Below are positions 1 to 6,241 of a stretch of 6,488 nt of DNA, piece after piece. The notes under the pieces are model-generated. The model had not been told where the DNA came from. It saw only the letters and a list, made by a program, of their open reading frames with translations, and did no database searches. Position numbers and translations under genes: made by a program. The stretch is from contig JAVVFH010000198.1 in NCBI GenBank assembly GCA_032250585.1, forward strand, positions 1 to 6,488, in the 5' to 3' direction. Position 1 is the first letter of the stretch. Every line of letters starts with the position of its first letter. Origin of the DNA: JAVVFH01 sp032250585 (GTDB lineage: Bacteria; Pseudomonadota; Gammaproteobacteria; Xanthomonadales; SZUA-36).

Positions 1-121
1 CGATTGCGAGAACGTCAAAGCCATCCAGCATGTTGATGAGCCAGCAGATGCCGATCACCGCTTTCTGCATCGGGGCCATCGTGCCCTGTTGAATCGATTT
101 GAAAAACTCGGTCAGCTGCAT
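1..121 (-). CDS. MFS transporter, N-terminal fragment (runs off left edge)
   Basis: Reading the minus strand from an ATG at 121-119 gives 40 codons that stay open to the window edge. A short, mostly polar N-terminus (about residues 1-20) is followed by a hydrophobic stretch, about residues 21-32, that ends in the signature NMLDGFDVLAI, with acidic residues D33 and D36. A first transmembrane helix closing with D-G-[FY]-D is typical of major facilitator superfamily carriers, especially the aromatic-acid:H+ symporter group and relatives, which import organic acids across the inner membrane. A GAGG lies 4 bases before the start codon. M15 and M18 are alternative starts, but the AT-rich upstream bases and the GAGG favour the first ATG. 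The gene is divergent from the M16 protease. Substrate cannot be told from 40 residues; the MFS call is fairly secure, the subfamily is not. Confidence 0.72.
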   Translation of the reverse strand, partial: MQLTEFFKSIQQGTMAPMQKAVIGICWLINMLDGFDVLAI

Positions 122-181
122 AAGGCCTCGGCTCGTTATTTTTTTAAATTCGAAGCGTATGAGTGGCGCCGCGAAAGGCGA

Positions 182-210
182 AGTATAGCGCTCCGCCGAC
201 CGGGCGGCCA
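182..210 (-). promoter_or_regulatory. Candidate promoter for the MFS gene
   Basis: On the minus strand a TATACT hexamer (plus positions 187-182) matches 5 of 6 bases of the sigma-70 -10 box. With a 17-base spacer the -35 position (210-205) reads TGGCCG, matching only 3 of 6. Transcription would begin near 175 and give a leader of roughly 55 bases before the transporter ATG. The weak -35 makes this tentative. Confidence 0.25.
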
Positions 211-353
211 TTCGAAACCGGCCGCTCCGACTGCTCGCGTAAGCGAACGGCTGCGAACACGGCTCCCGCCAGTCGATCGCGGCGTCGCTGACCCGGTGAC
301 GATGGCTGAGCCATATACGTATTCAGAAAAACTTTGGCCACATTTGCACAGCG

Positions 354-371
354 CCATACCTTGGGGTATGG
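354..371. repeat. Inverted repeat, operator-like
   Basis: CCATACC (354-360) and GGTATGG (365-371) are perfect 7-bp arms separated by TTGG. A weak promoter could overlap it: TTGCAC at 344-349 as -35 and TATGGT at 367-372 as -10, with 17 bases between. A symmetric site over a promoter in a divergent intergenic region is the usual place for a transcription factor to bind. The regulator is unknown, none is encoded in the window, and a 7-bp repeat can occur by chance. Confidence 0.35.
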
Positions 372-393
372 TATTTGTTGAAGGGGTGAGCAC

Positions 394-501
394 ATGGATG
401 CTGCTCGCACACGCACGGGATGGCCGAATATCTCGCCACCCGACGACAGTGTGTCGGGATCAGCGGCGTGGGAGCGGGTCGGCTTCCATGCCGCGCCTTA
501 A
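394..501 (+). CDS. Possible 35-residue small ORF or leader peptide
   Basis: An ATG at 394 opens 35 codons and ends at TAA 499-501. AAGGGG at 381-386 sits 7 bases before the start, a reasonable ribosome binding site, and the operator-like inverted repeat lies just upstream. The peptide begins MDAARTRTGWPN, has no hydrophobic segment or recognisable motif, and is rich in Ala, Ser, Pro and Arg, as random high-GC DNA would give. It ends 97 bases before the protease start. No family is recognised; a chance ORF is the more likely explanation. Confidence 0.15.
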   Translation: MDAARTRTGWPNISPPDDSVSGSAAWERVGFHAAP

Positions 502-512
502 TCCGCACAACC

Positions 513-518
513 TTGACA
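513..518 (+). promoter_or_regulatory. Possible -35 box upstream of the M16 gene
   Basis: A perfect TTGACA lies about 80 bases before the protease start. At the expected spacing the -10 region (about 535-542, CCAATTCA) is a poor match to TATAAT. It may be a weak or activator-dependent promoter, or coincidence. Confidence 0.2.
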
Positions 519-587
519 AGCCCCTCGCCCAGCCCCAATTCATTCCCCACGCAAGCGCGGCAACGCGCACGCGCTCTCGAACCACTC

Positions 588-593
588 AGGAAG
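588..593 (+). promoter_or_regulatory. Ribosome binding site that fixes the M16 start
   Basis: AGGAAG lies 5 bases before the ATG at 599. The reading frame is open far upstream, so this site, together with the export signal starting exactly at that ATG, decides the start codon. Confidence 0.7.
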
Positions 594-598
594 TTCAG

Positions 599-3517
599 AT
601 GATCAAGAGACTGATCCCGATGACTCTGCTGCTGCTCGGCGCCGGCTGCGACCAGGCCAACCAAACCGAAGGAGCCAAAGCGACCGTGATGCCCACCCAA
701 TCAGCGCTGCCCAACGGCGTGACGCAGGTCGAACAGTACCGCGGCGCCGACAGGGACTTTGCAATCCCTTACAGCAAATACGTTCTGGACAACGGCCTGA
801 CGGTGATCCTGCACGAAGACCACTCCGATCCGCTGGCGCATGTCGATGTGACCTATCACGTCGGATCGAGTCGCGAAGAACCAGGGCGCTCCGGCTTCGC
901 GCACTTTTTCGAGCACATGATGTTCGAAGGTTCCGCCAACGTGGAAAGCGGCGAGTTTTCCAGGATCATCTCCAACGCGGGCGGCAGCCTGAACGGCACC
1001 ACCAATTCCGACCGCACGAACTACTTCGCGACAGTTCCCGTCAACCAACTGGAAACCGCGCTGTGGCTGGAGGCAGACCGCATGGGGCTGTTGCTGCCGG
1101 CGATGACCCAGCAAGCTTTCGATGTCCAGCGCGAGGCGGTCAAGAACGAACGCGGCCAGCGCGTGGACAATCAGCCTTACGGGCGCGCCAGCGAGACCAT
1201 GATGCAGAACCTGTATCCGCCGGATCACCCCTATTCCTGGCCCGTGATCGGCTGGCTCGAGGACCTGCAGGCGGCCGACCTCGACGACCTGCAGCGTTTC
1301 TTCCTGCGCTGGTACGGCCCCAACAACGCCACGCTGACCATCGGCGGTGCCATAGACGCGCAGCAGACCCTGGAATGGGTCGCCAAATATTTCGGACCGA
1401 TTCCGGCCGGGCCCGCGGCCGAAAAGCTCAACCGGCAGCCCGGCCACCTGGAGCAGGACCGCTACGTGACGCTCGAGGACAACATCCACCTGCCGGCGGT
1501 CGCCATGCTCTACCCCACGGTCCATTACGGCCACCCGGACGAGGCGCCCCTCGACGCCGCAGCCAGGATTCTGGGCCAGGGCCGGGCGTCCTTGCTGTAT
1601 CAGCGCCTGGTTCAGAGCGGGCGGGCGGTCAGCGCGTACGTCAACCATTCCTGCCGTGAACTGGCTTGCGAAATGGCCTTCGTCGTGGTGCAGAACCCTG
1701 CTTCCGGCGAAAGCCTGGCCGAGATGGAGGAAGCCGTGCGGGAGACCCTGCGCGAGTTCGCCGCCCGCGGAGTCAACGAGGACGACCTGCAGAAGTTTAT
1801 CGCCGGCTACGAGTCGGGCCAGGTGTTCGGCATGCAGAGCGTGGCGGGTAAAGCCCGGCAACTCGCTCATGCCGAGACCTTCACCGGCAACCCGGCGACC
1901 GCGACCGATGACATCCAGCGCTATGCGGACGTCACCACCGGCGAAGTCGTGCGGACGTTCAGACAGTTTATCGAGGACCAGCCCGCTGTGATCCTCAGCA
2001 TCGTACCCAACGGGCGTACCGAACTGGCGGCACGGCCTGAAAACTTCGATTACCGCTCCATGGAGCGGGCCCAGGTCGGGCTGAAGCCCACGGTATCGCC
2101 GCCGGCGCCCGAATCCCAACCGGCCTTTCGCAGCTGGCAGGACGATTTCGACCGTGGCGCTCAACCCGAATCCGGCGTCAACCCGCTGGTCGGACTGCCG
2201 CCGATCCGCGACATCGAATTGCCGAACGGCGTGCGCCTGCTCGCCGTCTCCAACACCGAGACGCCGACGGTAACGATTCGCGCCGTATTCGCAACAGGCC
2301 AGCGCGACGAGCCCCCGGCCAAAGCCGGGTTGGCCAGCCTGACCGCGGCAATGATGTCGGAAGCCACGAAAAATCGTAGCGCAGCCGAATTCAGCGAGGC
2401 GCTCGAGCGCATCGGCGCGAGTCTCGGCGTCAGCGCCGGCGAGTACGAAACCTCCGTATCGCTGAACGTGCTCAGCAAGCACCTCGATGAAGGCCTGGCG
2501 TTGATGATGGAGCGACTGCTGAAACCCGCCTTTCTGGCCGAGGATTTCGAGCGGGTCAAATCACAGCGGATGGAATCGCTGCTGCAGGCGCGCAAATCCG
2601 GGCCGGCGCTGGCCTCGCGCGCGCTGGGCGCGGTGCTGGCCGGACCCGGGCACCCGCTGTCCTACCCCGGTTCGGGATTGCCCTCGACGGTGACGAACAT
2701 TACGCTCGAAGACGTCATGAATTTCTACCAGGCCCACATTCCGCAGCACCTCCAGGGTGTGCTGGTCAGCTCCAGCCTGTCTGATGACGAAACACTCGCC
2801 GCCTTGAGTGGCTTCGGTGAACTCGACGTGACAGAGGCCCTTCGCGAACCGATCGACGGCTTGCCGGAAATCACCGGCAACACGATTTATCTCGTCGACA
2901 AGGACGACGCGGCCCAATCGACGCTGCGCATGGCGCATCCCTCGCTGCCCTTCGATGCACTGGGAGACCACTATCTCGGCGGCCTGATGAACTTCAACCT
3001 GGGCGGCACCTTCGAAAGCCGCATCAACCTCAACCTGCGCGAAGACAAGGGCTACACCTATGGCATCCGCAGCGGTTTCAATGCCGGGCCCGAACTGGGC
3101 AGTTTTCGGGTGGCCTCGGAGATCAATCGTGAAGCCACTGCCGATGCCATTCGCGAAGTGCTGGCTGAACTCGAACGCTACGCCGCCGACGGCATGAACA
3201 ACGAAGAGTACCGCTTTTTGCAGAGCGCCGTGGGCCAGCGCGATGCACTGAGCTACGAGACCCCCAGTGCCAAGCTCGGTCTGTTGTCGCAGATTCTGCG
3301 TTACGACCTGCCGCTGGATTACCGCGAACAACAACAGCAACTGTTGCGCGAAACGGACCGGGAAACGCTCAATGCTCTGGCCGCACGGATGATCGACCAC
3401 GCCAACATGGCGGTGGTCGTGGTTGGCGATGCCGATGACCTTCAGCCGCAGCTCGAAACGCTGGGTCTGCCGATCAAGCGGCTCGACGAGGAAGGGCTGG
3501 AGATCGACCTACCATAA
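599..3517 (+). CDS. M16 family zinc metalloprotease (insulinase/pitrilysin-like), exported, two-half
   Basis: A 972-residue peptidase that would use zinc to cut peptides, probably in the cell envelope. The N-terminus MIKRLIPMTLLLLGAGC is a short basic-hydrophobic export signal ending in Cys17. It resembles a lipoprotein signal, but the lipobox is imperfect (Gly at -3), so lipidation is likely rather than certain; Asp18 would favour inner-membrane retention by the enterobacterial rule. The first M16 domain starts near residue 57. It carries the inverted zinc motif HFFEH at 102-106 (H102 and H106 as ligands, E105 as catalytic base) and E184 in KNERGQ as the third ligand, 78 residues after H106. 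The second half begins near residue 535 (ELPNGVRLL), lacks HxxEH, and so is the non-catalytic half. It keeps R814 and Y821, spaced as in the Arg/Tyr substrate-binding pair of insulysin. Length and layout fit single-chain M16 enzymes with four domains. The natural substrate is unknown. The nearest gene upstream is divergent and the next downstream lies 292 bp away, so it is probably transcribed alone. Confidence 0.93.
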   Translation: MIKRLIPMTLLLLGAGCDQANQTEGAKATVMPTQSALPNGVTQVEQYRGADRDFAIPYSKYVLDNGLTVILHEDHSDPLAHVDVTYHVGSSREEPGRSGFAHFFEHMMFEGSANVESGEFSRIISNAGGSLNGTTNSDRTNYFATVPVNQLETALWLEADRMGLLLPAMTQQAFDVQREAVKNERGQRVDNQPYGRASETMMQNLYPPDHPYSWPVIGWLEDLQAADLDDLQRFFLRWYGPNNATLTIGGAIDAQQTLEWVAKYFGPIPAGPAAEKLNRQPGHLEQDRYVTLEDNIHLPAVAMLYPTVHYGHPDEAPLDAAARILGQGRASLLYQRLVQSGRAVSAYVNHSCRELACEMAFVVVQNPASGESLAEMEEAVRETLREFAARGVNEDDLQKFIAGYESGQVFGMQSVAGKARQLAHAETFTGNPATATDDIQRYADVTTGEVVRTFRQFIEDQPAVILSIVPNGRTELAARPENFDYRSMERAQVGLKPTVSPPAPESQPAFRSWQDDFDRGAQPESGVNPLVGLPPIRDIELPNGVRLLAVSNTETPTVTIRAVFATGQRDEPPAKAGLASLTAAMMSEATKNRSAAEFSEALERIGASLGVSAGEYETSVSLNVLSKHLDEGLALMMERLLKPAFLAEDFERVKSQRMESLLQARKSGPALASRALGAVLAGPGHPLSYPGSGLPSTVTNITLEDVMNFYQAHIPQHLQGVLVSSSLSDDETLAALSGFGELDVTEALREPIDGLPEITGNTIYLVDKDDAAQSTLRMAHPSLPFDALGDHYLGGLMNFNLGGTFESRINLNLREDKGYTYGIRSGFNAGPELGSFRVASEINREATADAIREVLAELERYAADGMNNEEYRFLQSAVGQRDALSYETPSAKLGLLSQILRYDLPLDYREQQQQLLRETDRETLNALAARMIDHANMAVVVVGDADDLQPQLETLGLPIKRLDEEGLEIDLP

Positions 3518-3568
3518 GCGGGTGACTTTGCAAACTCTCAACGCCACTTCGTTCATTCAACGCTGAAA

Positions 3569-3583
3569 ACCGGAAATTCCGGT
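3569..3583. repeat. 15-bp palindrome after the M16 gene
   Basis: ACCGGAA and TTCCGGT are perfect 7-bp arms around a single A. With no usable loop this is better read as a symmetric protein-binding site than as an RNA hairpin. Its CCGG-based arms resemble the perfect palindrome GCCGGATCCGGC at 3741-3752 in the same intergenic region. Confidence 0.4.
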
Positions 3584-3609
3584 CCGGCATGGTGAATCAA
3601 CCGGTTGGC

Positions 3610-3641
3610 CGCGTCGGCAGCGCAGGCTCACTGCCGACGCG
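3610..3641 (+). terminator. GC-rich stem-loop, possible terminator
   Basis: CGCGTCGGCAG (3610-3620) pairs perfectly with CTGCCGACGCG (3631-3641) across a 10-base loop. This 11-bp stem is the strongest hairpin in the window and starts 93 bases after the protease stop. No run of T follows, so it is not a canonical intrinsic terminator. It may stop transcription with Rho, protect the 3' end of the protease mRNA, or belong to a longer leader of the next gene. Confidence 0.4.
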
Positions 3642-3670
3642 AGCTCCGAGCCGACACAGATCAAGTCCAC

Positions 3671-3694
3671 GGGCGGAAAAAAGGGCGGAAAAAA
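3671..3694. repeat. Tandem 12-bp direct repeat with A-tracts
   Basis: GGGCGGAAAAAA occurs twice back to back (3671-3682 and 3683-3694) without a mismatch. Each copy ends in six A, so the A-tracts are 12 bases apart, close to one helical turn. The pair lies just upstream of a TAAAAT hexamer (3705-3710) that matches the -10 box at 5 of 6 bases, though no good -35 accompanies it. It could bend DNA or act as an UP-like element for the leucine dehydrogenase promoter, or be replication slippage. Confidence 0.5.
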
Positions 3695-3700
3695 GCCATC

Positions 3701-3732
3701 GGGTTAAAATGGAAAAACCACTTTTTCAACCC
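3701..3732 (+). promoter_or_regulatory. Leader stem-loop and possible -10 box before leucine dehydrogenase
   Basis: GGGTT (3701-3705) can pair with AACCC (3728-3732), and GAAAAA (3712-3717) with TTTTTC (3722-3727) over a 4-base loop CCAC; a 6-base bulge on the left side holds AAAATG. The same segment contains TAAAAT (3705-3710), a 5-of-6 match to the -10 box. If transcription starts just downstream of that box, this hairpin would not be in the transcript; if it starts further up, it would. The sequence cannot settle which. Confidence 0.3.
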
Positions 3733-3737
3733 ATTAT

Positions 3738-3784
3738 CAAGCCGGATCCGGCGCACAAGGTCCGACCGGCCCTGTCCCGGCTTG
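3738..3784 (+). promoter_or_regulatory. Long-range inverted repeat in the leucine dehydrogenase leader
   Basis: CAAGCCGG (3738-3745) and CCGGCTTG (3777-3784) are perfect 8-bp arms with a 31-base loop. The left arm overlaps a perfect 12-bp palindrome GCCGGATCCGGC (3741-3752), so the DNA symmetry and the RNA pairing compete. The structure ends 12 bases before the ribosome binding site and would lie in the untranslated leader. A role in translation control or a dimeric repressor site are both possible. Confidence 0.35.
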
Positions 3785-3796
3785 CAGACAGACAAG

Positions 3797-3802
3797 AGGA
3801 GG
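3797..3802 (+). promoter_or_regulatory. Consensus ribosome binding site of leucine dehydrogenase
   Basis: AGGAGG, 7 bases before the ATG at 3810, is the strongest ribosome binding site in the window and points to high translation. Confidence 0.8.
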
Positions 3803-3809
3803 CACGCCC

Positions 3810-4910
3810 ATGGAACTCTTCGCCACCGCCCACGAATCCGGGCACGAGCAGGTCATTTTCTGCCACAACCGCGATGTCGGCCTGCGCGCCATCATCGCGA
3901 TCCACGACACCACGCTGGGTCCGGCGCTGGGCGGCACCCGCATGTGGCCTTACAACACCGAGGAAGAAGCCCTGCGCGACGTGCTGCGGCTCTCGCGCGG
4001 CATGACCTATAAGGCGGCTGTATCCGGCCTGAACCTCGGCGGCGGCAAGGCGGTCATCATCGGCGATCCGCAAAAAGACAAATCCGAAGGTCTGTTCCGC
4101 GCGTTCGGCCGCTTCATCGACAGCCTGAACGGGCGCTACATCACGGCCGAGGATGTCGGCATCGACGTCAACGACATGGAGTTCATTTTCCAGGAAACCG
4201 ATAACGTGGTCGGCGTGCACCAGGTGCACGGCGGCTCCGGCGACCCGTCCCCCTATACCGCCTACGGCGCGATTCAGGGCATGCGCGCCGCGCTGCAAAA
4301 GGTATACGGCGACGAGGACATCGGCAAACGCAGTTTCGCGGTACAAGGCTGTGGCCACGTCGGACTGCACCTGGTGCGCCAGCTGCGCGAAGAGGGCGCG
4401 AAGGTCTTCGCCACCGACATTCATTCAGAATCTCTGGCCGAAGTCGTCGAACTGGGGGCCGAGGCCGTCGGCGTCGACGAGATTTACGACGTCGAGGCCG
4501 ATGTGTTCGCGCCCTGTGCGCTCGGCGCTGTGATCAACGAGGTCACCATTCCGCGCCTTAAGTGCCGAATCGTCGCCGGCCCGGCCAACAACCAACTGGC
4601 CAACGACGCAGCAGGCAACGAACTCGAGAAACGCGGCATCGTCTACGCGCCCGATTACGCGGTCAACGCCGGTGGCCTGATGAACGTGTCGATCGAATTC
4701 GAGGGCTGGAACCACGAACGGGCCTTGCGCATGACCCGCACCATCTATTACAACGTCGGCCGGATATTCCGCATCGCCGAGCGCGACGGGATTCCGACCT
4801 GGCAGGCCGCCGACCGCATGGCCGAGGAGCGCATCGCGACCCTGGGCAAATTGAAACTGCCGTTCATGGGCAAAGCGCATCGCTTCCCGGGCCGGGAACG
4901 GCGGCACTGA
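3810..4910 (+). CDS. ldh: Leucine dehydrogenase (Glu/Leu/Phe/Val dehydrogenase family)
   Basis: Catalyses NAD-dependent oxidative deamination of L-leucine, and usually valine and isoleucine, to the 2-oxo acid plus ammonia (EC 1.4.1.9) in the cytoplasm: the entry step to branched-chain amino acid breakdown, reversible to assimilate ammonia. The 366 residues match the usual length (about 364) and align with bacillus enzymes without an offset over the catalytic domain. Visible marks are LGPALGGTRMW (36-46), substrate-binding K68 in GMTYK, catalytic K80 in GLNLGGGK, D115 in TAEDVG, and L40 and A113, positions lining the aliphatic side-chain pocket in leucine dehydrogenases. The C-terminal NAD domain shows GCGHVG (180-185), with D203 at the end of the next strand, and a conserved PDYAVNAGG (281-289). 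The start is set by the AGGAGG site, and the N-terminus MELF is also seen in family members. Phenylalanine or valine preference cannot be excluded. It is the first gene of the apparent catabolic operon. The symbol ldh follows bacillus usage (bcd is also used). Confidence 0.93.
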   Translation: MELFATAHESGHEQVIFCHNRDVGLRAIIAIHDTTLGPALGGTRMWPYNTEEEALRDVLRLSRGMTYKAAVSGLNLGGGKAVIIGDPQKDKSEGLFRAFGRFIDSLNGRYITAEDVGIDVNDMEFIFQETDNVVGVHQVHGGSGDPSPYTAYGAIQGMRAALQKVYGDEDIGKRSFAVQGCGHVGLHLVRQLREEGAKVFATDIHSESLAEVVELGAEAVGVDEIYDVEADVFAPCALGAVINEVTIPRLKCRIVAGPANNQLANDAAGNELEKRGIVYAPDYAVNAGGLMNVSIEFEGWNHERALRMTRTIYYNVGRIFRIAERDGIPTWQAADRMAEERIATLGKLKLPFMGKAHRFPGRERRH

Positions 4911-4968
4911 GCCGAAATGCGGTAAACTGTGACAAGCCTTGAACCCCAAATCGATCCAGAATCAATCC

Positions 4969-4974
4969 AGAGGA
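4969..4974 (+). promoter_or_regulatory. Ribosome binding site that fixes the thiolase start
   Basis: AGAGGA sits 5 bases before the ATG at 4980. It supports this start over an in-frame GTG 17 codons upstream (4929), which would add residues not seen in thiolases. The site lies in the second copy of an imperfect direct repeat (TCGATCCAGA 4951-4960, TCAATCCAGA 4962-4971). Confidence 0.7.
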
Positions 4975-4979
4975 AAACC

Positions 4980-6158
4980 ATGCCAGACCAATCCATCGTA
5001 ATCGTCGGCGCCAAGCGGACACCCGTCGGCTCTTTCCAGGGTCAATTCAGTGACGTCAGCGCCATCGATCTCGGCGCCTCGTCGATCACCGCCGCGGTCG
5101 AAAACGCCGCGGTCCCGGCCTCCGATATCGACGAAGTCATCATGGGCTGCGTGCTGCCCGCGGGCCTCGGCCAGGCCCCGGCCCGCCAGGCGGCTCTGCA
5201 GGCCGGCCTGCCAACCGGCACGGTCTGCATGACCATCAACAAAGTCTGCGGATCCGGGCTCAAATCGGTCATGCTCGGCCACGACGCCATCAAGGCCGGA
5301 TCGTCCAGTATCGTCGTGGCCGGCGGCATGGAGTCGATGACCAACGCCCCCTATTTGCTGCCCAAGGCCCGCCGCGGTCTGCGCATGGGCCACGCCCAGG
5401 CGCTCGACCACATGTTCTGGGATGGCCTGCAAAGCCCCTACGACCAGCAGATGATGGGTGTATTCGGTGACATGTGCGCTGACAAGTACGCCTTCTCCCG
5501 CGGCGACCAGGACGCTTTTGCAATCGAATCGGTGGAACGCGCGCAACGCGCCGTGCACGAGGGCGATTTTGTCGACGAGATCACCCCCGTCACGGTGACA
5601 TCACGGCGCGACGAGCACGTCCATGCCGAAGACGAGGAACCGCACCGCTGCGTTATCGGCAAGGTCGCCTTGCTGAAGCCCGCCTTCAGGAAAGACGGCA
5701 CGATCACCGCGGCCAACGCCTCGAAAATCTCCGACGGCGCGGCCGCCACCGTGCTGATGACGGCCGCAGAGGCCGCTGAGCGCGGGATCGAACCGCTGGC
5801 GCGCATCGTCGCCCACGCCAGCTTTTCGCAGGAGCCGGAATGGTTTACCACCGCCCCGTCGACCGCGGTGGCCATGGTGGTCGAAAAAGCCGGCTGGAGC
5901 ATGGACGAGGTCGATCTGTTCGAGATCAACGAGGCCTTCGCTTCAGTCACCATGGCGGCGATGCAGGATAACGGCCTCGATCACGCGAAAGTGAACGTCA
6001 ACGGCGGCGCCTGCGCGCTCGGCCACCCAATTGGCGCCTCAGGCGCGCGCATATTGGTGACGCTGATTTACGCGCTGCGCAAAAGGGGTCTGCGGCGCGG
6101 CGTCGCATCGCTGTGCATCGGCGGCGGCGAGGCGGTCGCCGTCGCCGTCGAAATTTGA
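4980..6158 (+). CDS. Acetyl-CoA C-acyltransferase (thiolase family)
   Basis: Cleaves a 3-oxoacyl-CoA with CoA to acetyl-CoA and a shortened acyl-CoA, or runs in reverse to condense two acetyl-CoA; cytoplasmic. The length, 392 residues, equals that of classical bacterial thiolases. The nucleophile is C90 in NKVCGSG; the second active-site elements are N317 in NEAF, H349 in GHPIG and C379 in CIGGG, so the catalytic set is complete. GGMESM (115-120) is also conserved. Two loops differ from the acetoacetyl-CoA thiolase type as I recall it from Zoogloea: the HMG motif (His156 there) reads MMG here (158-160), and the GPIP loop reads TAPS (291-294). These changes suggest a subfamily with another acyl preference, perhaps branched substrates. 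It lies 69 bp after leucine dehydrogenase and 83 bp before a short-chain dehydrogenase, which fits thiolysis of 2-methylacetoacetyl-CoA in isoleucine breakdown; that role is inferred. General fatty-acid beta-oxidation is the main alternative. Confidence 0.92.
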   Translation: MPDQSIVIVGAKRTPVGSFQGQFSDVSAIDLGASSITAAVENAAVPASDIDEVIMGCVLPAGLGQAPARQAALQAGLPTGTVCMTINKVCGSGLKSVMLGHDAIKAGSSSIVVAGGMESMTNAPYLLPKARRGLRMGHAQALDHMFWDGLQSPYDQQMMGVFGDMCADKYAFSRGDQDAFAIESVERAQRAVHEGDFVDEITPVTVTSRRDEHVHAEDEEPHRCVIGKVALLKPAFRKDGTITAANASKISDGAAATVLMTAAEAAERGIEPLARIVAHASFSQEPEWFTTAPSTAVAMVVEKAGWSMDEVDLFEINEAFASVTMAAMQDNGLDHAKVNVNGGACALGHPIGASGARILVTLIYALRKRGLRRGVASLCIGGGEAVAVAVEI

Positions 6159-6241
6159 GCTGATCAAGGTTAGACTTGCTGCCTTGAATCGGTGCCTCTC
6201 GGCCCCGCAGGCACAACTGGTTTACTGAAGGAGCCCAATAC
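6159..6241 (+). promoter_or_regulatory. Thiolase-SDR intergenic gap with short inverted repeats
   Basis: Two short inverted repeats lie in this 83-bp gap: TCAAGG/CCTTGA (6164-6169 and 6182-6187, 12-base loop) and GTGCCT/AGGCAC (6192-6197 and 6209-6214, 11-base loop). No T-run follows either, so neither looks like a terminator; they may adjust mRNA stability between the two genes. TCGAAA (6148-6153) and TAGACT (6171-6176), 17 bases apart, each match the sigma-70 boxes at 4 of 6 and could be a weak internal promoter. Confidence 0.25.

Larger units (their letters stand above)
122..598. other. Divergent intergenic region
   Basis: This 477-bp stretch separates the leftward transporter gene from the rightward protease gene and should carry promoters for both. 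It has an AT-rich patch next to the transporter start (138-150), an 8-bp palindrome ATACGTAT at 315-322, a 7-bp inverted repeat at 354-371, a small ORF with a plausible ribosome binding site at 394-501, and a second inverted repeat CCCGAC/GTCGGG (439-444 and 453-458, 8-base loop) inside that ORF. A plus-strand frame is open right through it into the protease, but the peptide it would give is arginine-rich, overlaps the transporter start antisense, and would precede the export signal, so I treat it as non-coding. Confidence 0.6.

Noticed and set aside
89..598. In-frame 170-codon extension upstream of the M16 protease start.
   Set aside because: The peptide is arginine-rich and low in family character, overlaps the divergent transporter start antisense, and would bury the export signal. 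AGGAAG plus the signal sequence at 599 mark the true start.
701..2482. Long minus-strand open frame (593 codons) antisense to the M16 gene.
   Set aside because: It is the mirror frame of a high-GC coding gene; the translation shows no recognisable domain, while the plus strand has full catalytic motifs.
2561..3400. Minus-strand open frame of 279 codons antisense to the second half of the M16 gene.
   Set aside because: Same shadow effect; no motif or ribosome binding site, and it overlaps the conserved R814/Y821 region on the plus strand.
3538..3563. TCAACGC repeated 19 bases apart after the M16 stop.
   Set aside because: Two 7-base direct copies without symmetry or a nearby promoter are within chance expectation.
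3589..4005. Plus-strand open frame running from the intergenic leader into leucine dehydrogenase in another frame, with an internal ATG at 3709.
   Set aside because: No ribosome binding site at either ATG, and most of it overlaps the clearly coding N-terminus of leucine dehydrogenase out of frame with Ser/Pro/Arg-rich shadow composition.
4929..4979. GTG start 17 codons upstream of the thiolase ATG.
   Set aside because: No ribosome binding site before it; AGAGGA and the normal 392-residue family length support the ATG at 4980.
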